Source: Glaciimonas sp. PCH181 (GTDB taxonomy: Bacteria; Pseudomonadota; Gammaproteobacteria; Burkholderiales; Burkholderiaceae_D). From it: a DNA stretch of 64,000 nucleotides. The stretch spans positions 310,001 to 374,000 of the forward strand of contig NZ_PYFP01000002.1 in the NCBI RefSeq assembly GCF_003056055.1, read 5' to 3'. Under the pieces are notes generated by a model. The model saw only the letters and a program-made list of their open reading frames with translations, did no database searches and was not told the origin of the DNA. Of this stretch, positions 18,461-28,167 are shown piece by piece. Position 1 is the first letter of the stretch, and every line of letters begins with the position of its first letter. Made by a program: the position numbers and the translations under genes.

Positions 18461-20662
18461 TTAGAAACGATAAGTCACAGTCGCCAGCAAAGTACGTCCA
18501 ACGCCAGGAACCGAACGACCGCCATCTGAAGGAATCAACGCATCAATATAATACTTATTCGTCAGATTGAGCAGATTCAAACGGACATCATACTTAGGCT
18601 GATGAAAAGCCACCGTCGCATCAAAACGGGTATAACCGCCAGCAGAAACAACGTCAGTATTGCTAGCAAAACGACTAGACATATACACCGCGCCGCCACC
18701 AACTTCCCATATTTTGCTCAGGTTATAAGTTGACCACAAAGTCAAATTATCGCGTGGCGTATTAGCCAGCGTTTTACCTTGTGTACCATCCGCCGCCGAT
18801 GCCTTGATCACAGTTGGATTCAAATGCGTATAGCCAGCAAGAACTTGCCATTGCGGGTTAATGTAACCGCTCGCACCAAGCTCAAACCCGGTCACACGTA
18901 CATCACCATCAAGTTGATAAACACCTGTCGTTACCAACGAACGGGCATTCGTTTTCTCGATATCAAATATCGCCGAAGTCAGCGACAAATCACCATTAAA
19001 CAAATCCCATTTCGCGCCGACTTCGTACGATTTGTTAGTCTCTGGCGCAACGCCCTGCTGACCCGACGTCACCGTCAATTGCTCCAGCGAAGGATTGAAC
19101 GACGTGCCATATGACGCGTAGTAAGACTGCGCGCTAGTCGGCTGATAAATCACGCCAGCACGAACGCTAGTGAAATTCACAGTTTGATCCGCACGCGTGA
19201 ACGGTGGCGTACCAGTAGCGATACTGTTGTTCAACGCGGCTTGATAACGATCCCAACGCAGGCCACCGACCAATTTCCATTGCTTATTCAATTCAATGGT
19301 GTCGTTGAAATACGCTGCCAAAGCATTGGCGCTAGATGTAACGTGATTGCCAACCGTCGTGGTGACGTTAGCTGGCTGCGATTGATACACCGGATTAATC
19401 AGCGTGACAATCGGCAAATTATTACGGGTATAACCGGCATTATCGTATTCATCATGACTGATTTCAGTTCCGACAATCAGCGTGTGCTTGATCGACCCTG
19501 TCTCAAATTTAGCAATCAAATCGGTTTGATTATCGAGCGACTGATCATGAATCGTACGATCATGGCTAGCCAGTTTGATAAACAACTGATTCAGCGGCAA
19601 ATTGGTAAGATTGCCCTGCGCAACGGTTGGCAATGCGGCAAATACACCACCGTTCATTGTGCCGACGTTATTTGGCGCAGTCTCACGCGCATCGGTTCTG
19701 TAATCGCTGTACTGCGTCTGATTGCGGAACGTCAGATTGTCGTTGATCTTGTGCTGAACGCGGGCGCTGAGGATGGCGACATCCTGAATCGTACGATCAT
19801 CATTGAGACCGTAAAAAGTATTGCGCGGAACGTTCACAGGATGACCGTTCACCGCCGAAATACCGTAATCCGGCATGTCGTGGTTATGCGAAATCAAAGC
19901 CGACAAAGTCACTTCAGTTGGCGTACCGATCCCGAAGCGCAACGACGGCGCGACACCGAAATCCTGATTGCTCATCTGGTCACGATTGGTCTTGGCATCT
20001 TGCGCCATCATCTCTACGCGAAATGCCGAGGTATCGGACAATTTGCGGTTGAAGTCGCCAGTGGAGCGCACACCACCGTTGGTGTCCGCGCTAGCAGTAA
20101 CCTGATTGGCATCTGCCAGAAACGGGGCTTTGCTAACCTGATTGATGACGCCGCCAGTTGAACCGCGACCAAACAACATCGATGAAGGGCCTTTCAGGAC
20201 TTCGACCGATTCCAGGTAATAAGTATCGCGATAATACTGGCCGCGATCGCGTGAACCGTCCAGATACATATCGGTACGGGCGCTAAAACCGCGTAAATTA
20301 AAGTTATTACCGATTTGTCCACCTTCAGCGCCGCCGATGGTGATACCTGGCACGTTACGCAAAGCTTCTTGCAACGACGCCGCGCCCTGCGCTTCTAAAA
20401 CTGCGCGCGTGATGACGTTGACGGATTGCGGAATATCACGAATCGGCGTGGCGACTTTGCCGCCTACGGTGCTGACGCCCGGATTGTAATCTTTGCTATC
20501 GGTTTGACTCTTGACCGTTACTTCAGGCAATGAGGCTTCAGCTTGCGTAGTTTGTGCTGCGGGGACTTGCACCGTTTGTGCATAAGCAGTTTGTTGCATG
20601 GCAACAGGCGCAGCAAAGGCTGCCAGCAAAGCTGCGGCCAATGGCGTGAGACGTCGGTTCAT
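18461..20662 (-). CDS. piuA: TonB-dependent catecholate siderophore receptor, Fiu/PiuA-like
   Basis: Outer-membrane receptor for ferric catecholates, 733 residues. Signal peptide is cleaved near AYAQT (residue 28). The plug domain shows TPIRDIPQSVNVITRAVLE and the VEVLKGPSSMLFGRGSTGGVINQVSK segment; the barrel ends in the C-terminal TVTYRF with terminal Phe, as expected for barrel assembly. Followed by piuC. Probably Fur-controlled: a Fur-box-like sequence lies 253 bp upstream. Confidence 0.92.
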   Translation of the reverse strand: MNRRLTPLAAALLAAFAAPVAMQQTAYAQTVQVPAAQTTQAEASLPEVTVKSQTDSKDYNPGVSTVGGKVATPIRDIPQSVNVITRAVLEAQGAASLQEALRNVPGITIGGAEGGQIGNNFNLRGFSARTDMYLDGSRDRGQYYRDTYYLESVEVLKGPSSMLFGRGSTGGVINQVSKAPFLADANQVTASADTNGGVRSTGDFNRKLSDTSAFRVEMMAQDAKTNRDQMSNQDFGVAPSLRFGIGTPTEVTLSALISHNHDMPDYGISAVNGHPVNVPRNTFYGLNDDRTIQDVAILSARVQHKINDNLTFRNQTQYSDYRTDARETAPNNVGTMNGGVFAALPTVAQGNLTNLPLNQLFIKLASHDRTIHDQSLDNQTDLIAKFETGSIKHTLIVGTEISHDEYDNAGYTRNNLPIVTLINPVYQSQPANVTTTVGNHVTSSANALAAYFNDTIELNKQWKLVGGLRWDRYQAALNNSIATGTPPFTRADQTVNFTSVRAGVIYQPTSAQSYYASYGTSFNPSLEQLTVTSGQQGVAPETNKSYEVGAKWDLFNGDLSLTSAIFDIEKTNARSLVTTGVYQLDGDVRVTGFELGASGYINPQWQVLAGYTHLNPTVIKASAADGTQGKTLANTPRDNLTLWSTYNLSKIWEVGGGAVYMSSRFASNTDVVSAGGYTRFDATVAFHQPKYDVRLNLLNLTNKYYIDALIPSDGGRSVPGVGRTLLATVTYRF

Positions 20663-21243
20663 TACTTCTTCCTTGTTTAGTCAGTGTGTGCCCGATACGA
20701 GCAAGCAAATGGGGAGTTAATTACGGCATAGCGATATAGCATTTGGCTGGCTGGCCGGGATCAAACCCAGTTGGCTGACTAAGATTACAAAGAACAATAA
20801 AACAGACGCAGTAGCAAAAACAGCGCAAAACTTCTCGACAAATTGTGGTGCAATTCTGGAGACAGAACATTCTGGAGAAATATCTGCTTTTACTTAATTA
20901 AACAGAAATTTATTACGAATGATTCTTATTGTCAATTGAAACCCGGTGATGAAATATTTATTGTTTACACAATAAATAACATGCGAGTATGTGACTTTAT
21001 TGATAACCATATCGCATGAAGCGGGCGCAAATTGGATTTTCTATGGCAACGGCGAATAACACCCCCTCCTTTGTAACAAAGCAGGCTGGTTAAAACCGCT
21101 CAACGCACCCTAAATAAGCGCTAAATAAATCTTATTGGCACCCCGTTATTAGTTGTTTTGTCACCACAGTACGGAAGTTAAAAACGGACTACACTAGTTT
21201 CCCGCGACGCTACAAATAACCAATAACCGAAAAGGAAATCACG
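20663..21243. other. Divergent intergenic region between piuA and the CHRD gene
   Basis: 580 bp without a credible gene. AT-rich around 20880-21000, with the Fur-box-like site at 20915-20933. It must hold the promoters of piuA (leftward) and the CHRD lipoprotein (rightward). GGAAATC before 21244 gives a fair ribosome site for the latter. Confidence 0.6.
20915..20933 (-). promoter_or_regulatory. Fur-box-like site upstream of piuA
   Basis: On the minus strand GACAATAAGAATCATTCGT matches the 19-base Fur consensus GATAATGATAATCATTATC at 13 positions. Its location before a siderophore receptor supports it, but it is 253 bp from the start codon. Confidence 0.5.
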
Positions 21244-21729
21244 ATGTTTACCCAACATAAAGCACTACGGCCATATTTGTTCGCCTCTGCACTGCTGATG
21301 ACACTGGTGATAACTGGTTGCGCATCAACAGCGTCCGCTCCACCAGCGCCAAAAGCCACGATGGGAATGATGGGAATGATGGGACACAGCATGCAGGCCA
21401 AACTGGATGGCGCGCATGAAGTACCCGCAAATGACTCCACAGCTAGCGGAATTACCAACATTACAGTGGCTGCCGATAAGTCTGTCAGCGGCAATGTAAC
21501 GACGACCGGGATCGATGGCAAAGCTGCCCATATCCATATCGGCGCAGCAGGTGTCAATGGTCCTGTGATTGTGCCGCTGAGCAAAACGGGCGATAACGTC
21601 TGGTCGGTGCCAGCGGGCGCGATGTTGACCGACCCGCAATATGCCAGCTATTTAGCAGGCAATCTGTACGTCAATGTACATAGTGCAGCGCATCCCGGCG
21701 GAGAAATCCGGGTGCAATTAACGAAGTAA
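21244..21729 (+). CDS. CHRD-domain lipoprotein
   Basis: 161 residues. The N-terminus is a lipoprotein signal with lipobox ITGC (Cys26), then a Met/Gly-rich linker (MGMMGMMGHSM), then a CHRD domain running from AKLDGAHEVP to the C-terminal HPGGEIRVQLTK. CHRD domains occur in chordin and in many bacterial secreted proteins; the molecular role is not known. The HIHIGAAGVNG segment is typical. Transcribed alone; an intrinsic terminator follows. Confidence 0.88.
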   Translation: MFTQHKALRPYLFASALLMTLVITGCASTASAPPAPKATMGMMGMMGHSMQAKLDGAHEVPANDSTASGITNITVAADKSVSGNVTTTGIDGKAAHIHIGAAGVNGPVIVPLSKTGDNVWSVPAGAMLTDPQYASYLAGNLYVNVHSAAHPGGEIRVQLTK

Positions 21730-21844
21730 TCGTCGTTTATTATTCGTTAATAGATAGATAAAGATAGATAAATAAATAGTAGAAAAACCGCCGTGGAGCA
21801 ACATTAAGCAGAGCGCAGATGCGATACTTTTCGGTGTGAGAAAC

Positions 21845-21886
21845 GCGACGACGATAAACAGTTTCATGCTTTCGTCGTCGCTTTTT
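21845..21886 (+). terminator. Intrinsic terminator after the CHRD gene
   Basis: GCGACGACGA (21845-21854) pairs with TCGTCGTCGC (21872-21881), 10 bp stem and 17-base loop, followed by TTTTT. Confidence 0.75.
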
Positions 21887-21953
21887 CAGTTCTATCAGAG
21901 ACGCTACTGACTTCTGAAGCTGGCAAACCGGGCATGAACGCATTCCGGGCAAT

Positions 21954-22011
<58 letters not shown>

Positions 22012-22055
22012 ACAGCGGCAAAAAGCCGATCTCTTTTTTTGCGCCTTAAGACGCT

Positions 22056-24497
22056 ATGGCATTGATCTCTCCCAGACTAAAAAATATTGTTTTCACACGT
22101 GGCGTTGGCGTCTATCTGGCGCTGGTGTTCACTACCCTTTCCGTCTTGCTGACGTTCATTCTGGTCGGCGTGATCGAACTCGCTGCAACCGACTCGGTGA
22201 AAACGCGCATCGGTAATAGCCTGGCAGAACTGGCAGCCCAGACCTCGGACAAACTCGATCGCGGAATGTTTGAACGCTATCGGGAAGTGCAGTTGATGAC
22301 AACGCGCGATGATTTCGATCTCAAAAAAAATCCGGCGCACGACCGCTTGCAGCTAGAAGCGTTGCAGAACACCTATCCTTACTATGCGTGGATAGGGATG
22401 ACGGATACGACCGGAAAAGTTGTCGTTTCAACCAAAAAAATACTGGAAGGCAACGATGTTTCGGCACGGCCCTGGTTTCACAATGCGCTGAATGATATCC
22501 ACGTCGGCGACGTGCATGAGGCCGCGTTATTAGCCAGGTTATTGCCCGAGGAGAAAAAGCTTTCTAACGAACCAATACGGTTTGTCGACATCGCCTTCCC
22601 CTATCGGGATAAAACCAACCGCATCGCTGGCGTACTGGCTGCGCATCTGTCGTGGCGCTGGGCTAACGATATTCAGGAATCGATTATTACGCCGCTTGAT
22701 CAGCAACATAATATCGAGTCGATGATCGTCGACAAGGCTGGCAAAGTACTGTTGGGACCCGCCGAGATCAAAGGCAAAACGCTTTCTTTACCCAGCCTGA
22801 AACGGGCGCAAATCGCATCTTCCGTCGGCGGTAAAGGAGACTATTCCATTGAAACATGGCCCGATGGCAAAAGCTATCTGGTCGGTTACAGCGGCAGCAA
22901 GGGCTATCAATCTTATCCTGGCATAGGCTGGAGCGTGCTGGTCCGGCAGAGCGAAACAGATGCATTCTTACCGCTAAAGCAAATTCAGATAAAAGTATTT
23001 TGGAGTGGTATTGCAGCCGCACTGCTGTTCTCGCTATTGGTACTTATCGCTGCGCAGCGCATTACGCTTCCGCTGCGTGCCCTGGCTAAATCGGCACAAC
23101 GCATACAGAACGGCGAGATCGCCAACGTGGCACCGCCTAAGAATACTTATTTTGAGGTGCAAACACTGACCGCTTCGCTTAATGCGCTAGTCAGCAATCT
23201 GCTGAGCAAAGAGTCTGCGTTAAGAAACCTGAATCAGACGCTTGAAAAACGCGTCGAGCAGCGCACCGCAGAGCTTGCCCAGGCATTGGCCAAAATCACC
23301 GCCAGCGAAAATCGCATTCAAAGCATCGTCGAAACTGCGCAAGAAGCGTTTGTCGGGGTCGATTTACATGGCAACATTATTGACTGGAACTCGCAAGCTG
23401 AAAAAATGTTTGGATGGAGTCGAAAAGAAGTGCTTGGTCGAGAAATGTCGAGCACGATTGTGCCATCCAGATTCAAGCCTATTCTCGATATGATGATCAA
23501 GAGTGTGGCCGAAAGCGCGCAACCGAGCGAAATGGGGCTATTCAATCGTCGCATGGAACGGATCGTGATTGACCGCCAAAATAACGAATTCCCGGTCGAA
23601 ATGACGCTGGGTCTGGTCAAAGATAACCACACTTATTTCTTTAGCGCGTTCTTGCATGACATCTCGGACCGAAAAGAAATTGAAGCCATGAAAAATGATT
23701 TCATTTCCACGGTATCGCACGAACTGCGGACCCCGCTTACTTCCTTGCGCGGCTCTATCGGTCTGCTGGTCGGCGGCGTCGCCGGGGATTTGCCGCCTCA
23801 GGCTAAAACGTTATTGGAAATTGCGAGTAAAAATTGTGCGCGACTAGTGCGCATGATTAACGATATGCTGGACATCGACAAAATCGAGTCCGGCAAAATG
23901 CGCTTTGAGATGGCAAATCAAGCGTTGCTGCCATTAGCGCAGCAAGCAATTGATGCGACCGAAGGCTATGCGGCGACATTTAATGTGAAGTTAGTCTTAA
24001 AAATCGTGCCGGAAGATGACAAAATTCATGTTTCGGCAGATCGTGACAAGTTAATTCAGGTACTGATCAACCTGCTGTCGAATGGGATCAAGTTTTCGCC
24101 GATTGAAGGCACCGTCACCATGGAGATACACTCCTACAGCAAGGCGGGGGAAAATTGGGTACGCATTGCCGTGATTGATCATGGATGTGGGATTGCGAAA
24201 GAATTTCGCAATCGGATCTTTCAAAAATTTGCGATGGCCGACTCCGCTGATTCCCGAAAAAAGGATGGCACTGGATTAGGGCTGAGTATTAGCAAAAGCC
24301 TGATTGAGCAACATGGCGGCGAGATTGATTTTTTTAGTGAAGCTGGCCTTCCGACCGAATTTTTCGTTTGCCTGCCATGCGTTGCAGCAGCAATACCGCT
24401 CAATGCTGGCGGTGTGGATGGCTCCGACCTGGCAGTAACTGCTTCAAATATTTCCAACATTACCGACACGCTTAGCAGCGCAGAAACAAAAATATGA
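22056..24497 (+). CDS. Membrane sensor histidine kinase with periplasmic Cache and PAS domains
   Basis: 813 residues: N-terminal membrane helix, a large periplasmic dCache-like sensor (about 45-310; contains YYAWIGMTD and SARPWFHNAL), a second helix, HAMP linker, coiled coil, PAS (about 425-545), HisKA with His555 in TVSHELRTPLTS, and HATPase_c ending with GTGLGLSISKS. The C-terminal residues 770-813 look unstructured. No receiver is fused. The start has no clear Shine-Dalgarno sequence and lies just after a CAA microsatellite. The next gene, a receiver, overlaps by four bases (ATGA). First member of a split phosphorelay. Confidence 0.92.
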   Translation: MALISPRLKNIVFTRGVGVYLALVFTTLSVLLTFILVGVIELAATDSVKTRIGNSLAELAAQTSDKLDRGMFERYREVQLMTTRDDFDLKKNPAHDRLQLEALQNTYPYYAWIGMTDTTGKVVVSTKKILEGNDVSARPWFHNALNDIHVGDVHEAALLARLLPEEKKLSNEPIRFVDIAFPYRDKTNRIAGVLAAHLSWRWANDIQESIITPLDQQHNIESMIVDKAGKVLLGPAEIKGKTLSLPSLKRAQIASSVGGKGDYSIETWPDGKSYLVGYSGSKGYQSYPGIGWSVLVRQSETDAFLPLKQIQIKVFWSGIAAALLFSLLVLIAAQRITLPLRALAKSAQRIQNGEIANVAPPKNTYFEVQTLTASLNALVSNLLSKESALRNLNQTLEKRVEQRTAELAQALAKITASENRIQSIVETAQEAFVGVDLHGNIIDWNSQAEKMFGWSRKEVLGREMSSTIVPSRFKPILDMMIKSVAESAQPSEMGLFNRRMERIVIDRQNNEFPVEMTLGLVKDNHTYFFSAFLHDISDRKEIEAMKNDFISTVSHELRTPLTSLRGSIGLLVGGVAGDLPPQAKTLLEIASKNCARLVRMINDMLDIDKIESGKMRFEMANQALLPLAQQAIDATEGYAATFNVKLVLKIVPEDDKIHVSADRDKLIQVLINLLSNGIKFSPIEGTVTMEIHSYSKAGENWVRIAVIDHGCGIAKEFRNRIFQKFAMADSADSRKKDGTGLGLSISKSLIEQHGGEIDFFSEAGLPTEFFVCLPCVAAAIPLNAGGVDGSDLAVTASNISNITDTLSSAETKI

Positions 24498-24907
24498 CCT
24501 TTCCAACGGCCACAAAGAGTGCAGCAGCACTCGAATCAATTATGTATGTGGAAGATGATCTGGATATCCAGAGCATCGCCACCATGGCGTTGGAATCGAT
24601 AGGCGGCTTCAGCGTGACCCTCTGTAGTTCCGGGCGCGAGGCGCTGCAGGCGATTGAAAACGGCATACAGCCAGATTTGATTCTGCTTGACGTCATGATG
24701 CCGAACATGGATGGCCCCACAACTTTAGCGGCTTTGCGAAAACTGCCGCAAACGGCAACCACCCCAACGATATTCATGACCGCGAAAGCACAGCCGCATG
24801 AAATCGCACATTTCAAAGTGTTGGGAGCGTTGGACGTCATCGCGAAACCATTTGATCCTATGTTGCTGGCACAACAAATTCGACAAGTATGGGAGCAAAA
24901 ACCATGA
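24494..24907 (+). CDS. Single-domain response regulator (receiver)
   Basis: 137 residues containing only a CheY-like receiver: acidic pair in YVEDDLD, phosphoacceptor Asp66 (LILLDVMMPNMDG), switch Thr in FMTAKA and Lys in VIAKPFDP. No output domain, so it is likely a phosphate shuttle between the preceding kinase and the following HPt protein. Overlaps both neighbours by four bases, indicating coupled translation. Confidence 0.92.
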   Translation: MTFPTATKSAAALESIMYVEDDLDIQSIATMALESIGGFSVTLCSSGREALQAIENGIQPDLILLDVMMPNMDGPTTLAALRKLPQTATTPTIFMTAKAQPHEIAHFKVLGALDVIAKPFDPMLLAQQIRQVWEQKP

Positions 24908-25302
24908 TGGAAAATGCCGAAGAAAATACTGGACCGGATGCTGAATTAGCATTGTTGATACAAGCTTTAGGGCGCGACTACGCAGATAAGCTCCCGGCCA
25001 AATTCGCCCAAATGTTCGCAGCACTACAAAACGTGCGTGACAATCTGGACAATGCACTAAAAAGAAAGGAAGCCGTCAGCGAACTATTTCATCTGCTGCA
25101 TTCCTTAAGCGGCAGCGCAGGCAGTTTTGGCTTTAACACATTGGGGGCGCAAGCGCGCCAGCTAGAGCACAAAATGACAGCCACCATGGCAGCTGATGTC
25201 TGGTCTGAATCAGCCTTAACAGAACTTCGTGTGGGTTTATCTGAACTTGAAGCGCATTTGCCGGTCATGACGATAGCGAATCCGCAGCAGCAGGATGCGT
25301 GA
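24904..25302 (+). CDS. HPt phosphotransfer protein
   Basis: 132 residues with a histidine phosphotransfer domain: His66 in LHSLSGSAGSFGF, the classic HxLKGSAxxxG-like motif, on a helical bundle. ATG at 24904 overlaps the stop of the receiver gene (ATGA) and has GGGAG at proper distance; an upstream in-frame ATG at 24889 is possible but lies inside the previous gene. Expected to pass phosphate from the receiver at 24494 to another response regulator, probably the one at 25456. Confidence 0.88.
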   Translation: MMENAEENTGPDAELALLIQALGRDYADKLPAKFAQMFAALQNVRDNLDNALKRKEAVSELFHLLHSLSGSAGSFGFNTLGAQARQLEHKMTATMAADVWSESALTELRVGLSELEAHLPVMTIANPQQQDA

Positions 25303-25455
25303 TCAGAATCAATGGCACGACACATGACGGTGGGTGCTGTGTAGAGAAAATATAATTGTTGATATACCTCGCCGTCTGACGCTGTCGCACGACCAAAAGC
25401 AGCATAGACGCAATATACTGGCGTGAATTGGTAAAACAGAGAAAAGTAATAAACA

Positions 25456-26310
25456 ATGGATAACCGGGTTATTTACAGCAAGACTTCCAAAGGCATGAAC
25501 GAGCTCAAAGGCGGCGCGAAAAATATGTCGCGAGACGACGCCCGCGTTCTGACAATGATTAATGGCACCGCAAGTGTCGGCGATCTACTTGGCATGCTAG
25601 ACGCGTCTACCGGAAAAAAACTGATACCAACGCTGGAATCGCTACTGCATCTGGGCTTGATTCGGGTGTTTGTGAACACGGCGTGGGATGTCCGCTATGC
25701 GCAGGAAAACGATCAGCAGCCAATGGAAGTGAGCGGCGATAGCGCGCACAATTTCACCCATGCGCTGCCAACGATTGAAGTTACCGAGTTATCGGCAGAA
25801 GAAAGTGTGCAAGCGTGGGCTGATGCAAAGCGCGGGGCAAACATTCTGGAAAAAAGAGGCTTTTATACGTACAACGATAAAACCCTTGATATCAATACCG
25901 AAACCCGCAAAGAGAGCTTGCGCGTAATGGTGGTGGAAGATGACCAGTCGCTGAGCCATTTGCTTGAAACACTGTTAAAACACAAAGGTTACGAGGTCCA
26001 GATCGCGTCCAACATTCCGGATTCCATTATCACGCTGAACCAACTAGCGGTGCCAGAAAATGGTCCACTTCCAAACTTGGTATTGCTGGATGTAATGCTG
26101 CCAGGATTGCCAGGAAAAGATGGCTTTCATGTATTGGAATACATCCGTAATCATCCCGCGTTACGGCATATCGCCGTCATCATGGTGACCTCTCAGATTA
26201 CCGACGAATACGTCATGCAGGGTCTGAAATCCGATGCCGACGGCTATATTTTCAAACCATTCAAATGGCAAACGCTGTATGAATGTATCCAGAATGTGAC
26301 GGGGCGATAA
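25456..26310 (+). CDS. Response regulator with unassigned N-terminal domain
   Basis: 284 residues. The C-terminal half (about 155-284) is a receiver with Asp212 in LVLLDVMLPG and Lys in IFKPFKW. The N-terminal about 75 residues (KGMNELKGGAKNMSRDDARV, then a helix-rich stretch ending LLHLGLIRVF) look like a small winged-helix-like fold, but I cannot name the family. Domain order (effector first, receiver last) is unusual. It is 153 bp after the HPt gene and is the likely terminal acceptor of the relay. Confidence 0.8.
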   Translation: MDNRVIYSKTSKGMNELKGGAKNMSRDDARVLTMINGTASVGDLLGMLDASTGKKLIPTLESLLHLGLIRVFVNTAWDVRYAQENDQQPMEVSGDSAHNFTHALPTIEVTELSAEESVQAWADAKRGANILEKRGFYTYNDKTLDINTETRKESLRVMVVEDDQSLSHLLETLLKHKGYEVQIASNIPDSIITLNQLAVPENGPLPNLVLLDVMLPGLPGKDGFHVLEYIRNHPALRHIAVIMVTSQITDEYVMQGLKSDADGYIFKPFKWQTLYECIQNVTGR

Positions 26311-26409
26311 AGCTACGAAGCGGTACGAGCGATTACAGGCGTTGGTCTGGCGTGGCGCTAGTCGAATCAGTTCAACGTCTATGCCGTCCTTCGCCCGATC
26401 GTTCTCCGC

Positions 26410-28164
26410 TCAGACGCAATCTTTGCCATCGACTTCAGTATCACTCCCGTCAGCATCAATCTGCGCCATGCGTACCGTGTCATCGACGCTCAGGCCGTTC
26501 AGCGACAAAGGCGGCACCACCGTCGGATCAAGACTTTTCAGCAGCGTAACCACTGGTCCTTTCAGGCGCGCCAACAATAACCGCTTGCCGTCGGCGGCGA
26601 CGAAACGATAAAAATCTTGCAACGCCTCGATGCTGGAACTATCCAGATCCGGGGATTCTTCCAGACTAATAATGACGGTATGAATTTGGGTTCCGGCGGC
26701 CTTAATGCCAAGCCGGGCCTGACTTAAAATCCGCTCGGCATTGGCAAAGAAAATCGGCTCATTCGGGCGCAGAATCAATATTCCCGGCACCGCTTTGGCT
26801 TGCGGATAAGCCGCCATATCCACAAAATCGTGGCTCAGGCCGAGGCGTCCCAACACCAGCATCGAAGATGCCGAAAACTGGCGCAGCATTAATAAAAGAC
26901 TAATCCCGATGGCGGCTAACAAACCATCCAATACCCCTAGCAGCAAGACCCCAATCACGGCTGAGATGACTACCACCCGATCACGACGCCAGACAAAATA
27001 AGAACGGAATAAGGCTGGATTTAACGTGTGACTGACAGCATGAATGACAATCGCCGCCAAAACCGGTTGCGGTGTCAGTGCGATACTTGGCAATAATGTC
27101 AACACAATCGCCAGCACGACCAAAGCCGCTACCCATCCCGCCAGGCGTGAGGTGGCCCCCGCCGCTTCATTCGCCGAGGTGGCAGAATATCCCGCCCCGA
27201 CCGGCATTCCATGAAATAACCCAGAGAGCAAATTTGATGCGCCCAAAGCCATCAAATCGCGATTCGGCGCGACATTATCACCATGTTTCATGGCAAAACT
27301 GCGAATCGAACCATACGACTCGGCATACAAAATCATCACCATCGCAAATGCTAGCTCGCCGATGCGCAACCATTCCGCGCGCGATAGCAGCGGCAATGTC
27401 GGTGCAGCCAATTCCAGATGAATAGACCCGACCAGACCTACCCCGTATTGCGTTAAGTTCAGCCATTTACCTGCTCCGATCCCCAGGGCAATAACGATCA
27501 GACCACCCGGGAAATGTTTGAAGCGGGCAAAGATAAACAACAATACCAACGCGACAGCCGCCACACCCACACCGACCCAGTTCCAGTGGCCGATCTGTGC
27601 GAGTAATTCTGGTACGAAGCGCGGCAAATCGCTGTGCGCAGGCTGGGTTCCCACTACGCTGGCGCACTGCTTCAGAATAATCACAATCGCCAGACCAAAG
27701 GCAAAACCACGCAGTACCGGCTTGGCGATGAAATCAGTGACACTGCCCATGCGCGCCAATGCCGCCAGCAAAAAGAACACCCCCGACACCAATACGAGAC
27801 CAATCGCCAGCGTCAGTCTCAAGCCCTGATTGCCGCCGGCGATCGATGCCGTCGCCGCCGCCATTACCGCGGCCGAAGAAGAGGTCGCAGACACGATGGC
27901 AAAACGGCTGGTCCCGAGTATGCCGTAACACAGCAATCCGGCGAATAAGGCGATCACGCCAGCTTGCGGCGGCAGATTGCCGATACTCGAATAAGCGACG
28001 GCTTCAGGCAGCAATAAGCCCGCAATCGATAGCCCTGCGATCACATCCTGCCAGCGATTTTCTTGTTTGCCGTCGTTTTGCAGAGTGGTACGGGCGGCCT
28101 GATCCGGCTGACCGGCGGGACCATCGGCGCCAGGATTCACCGGTTGTGCATTAACGGTGCCCAT
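26410..28164 (-). CDS. SulP-family anion transporter with STAS domain
   Basis: 584 residues. About ten to twelve membrane segments in residues 40-430 with the family motifs (GLLLPEAVAYSSIGNLPPQA near the start; MPVGAGYSATSANEAAGATS), then a cytoplasmic STAS domain at about 455-560. SulP proteins move sulphate, bicarbonate or related anions across the inner membrane; the substrate is not readable here. It begins three bases after the ParB-like gene, so the two are one operon. Confidence 0.9.
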   Translation of the reverse strand: MGTVNAQPVNPGADGPAGQPDQAARTTLQNDGKQENRWQDVIAGLSIAGLLLPEAVAYSSIGNLPPQAGVIALFAGLLCYGILGTSRFAIVSATSSSAAVMAAATASIAGGNQGLRLTLAIGLVLVSGVFFLLAALARMGSVTDFIAKPVLRGFAFGLAIVIILKQCASVVGTQPAHSDLPRFVPELLAQIGHWNWVGVGVAAVALVLLFIFARFKHFPGGLIVIALGIGAGKWLNLTQYGVGLVGSIHLELAAPTLPLLSRAEWLRIGELAFAMVMILYAESYGSIRSFAMKHGDNVAPNRDLMALGASNLLSGLFHGMPVGAGYSATSANEAAGATSRLAGWVAALVVLAIVLTLLPSIALTPQPVLAAIVIHAVSHTLNPALFRSYFVWRRDRVVVISAVIGVLLLGVLDGLLAAIGISLLLMLRQFSASSMLVLGRLGLSHDFVDMAAYPQAKAVPGILILRPNEPIFFANAERILSQARLGIKAAGTQIHTVIISLEESPDLDSSSIEALQDFYRFVAADGKRLLLARLKGPVVTLLKSLDPTVVPPLSLNGLSVDDTVRMAQIDADGSDTEVDGKDCV

Positions 28165-28167
28165 CGG

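Noticed and set aside
19184..20161. 325-codon plus-strand frame
   Set aside because: Antisense to the piuA receptor, Arg/Ile-rich, no start signal.
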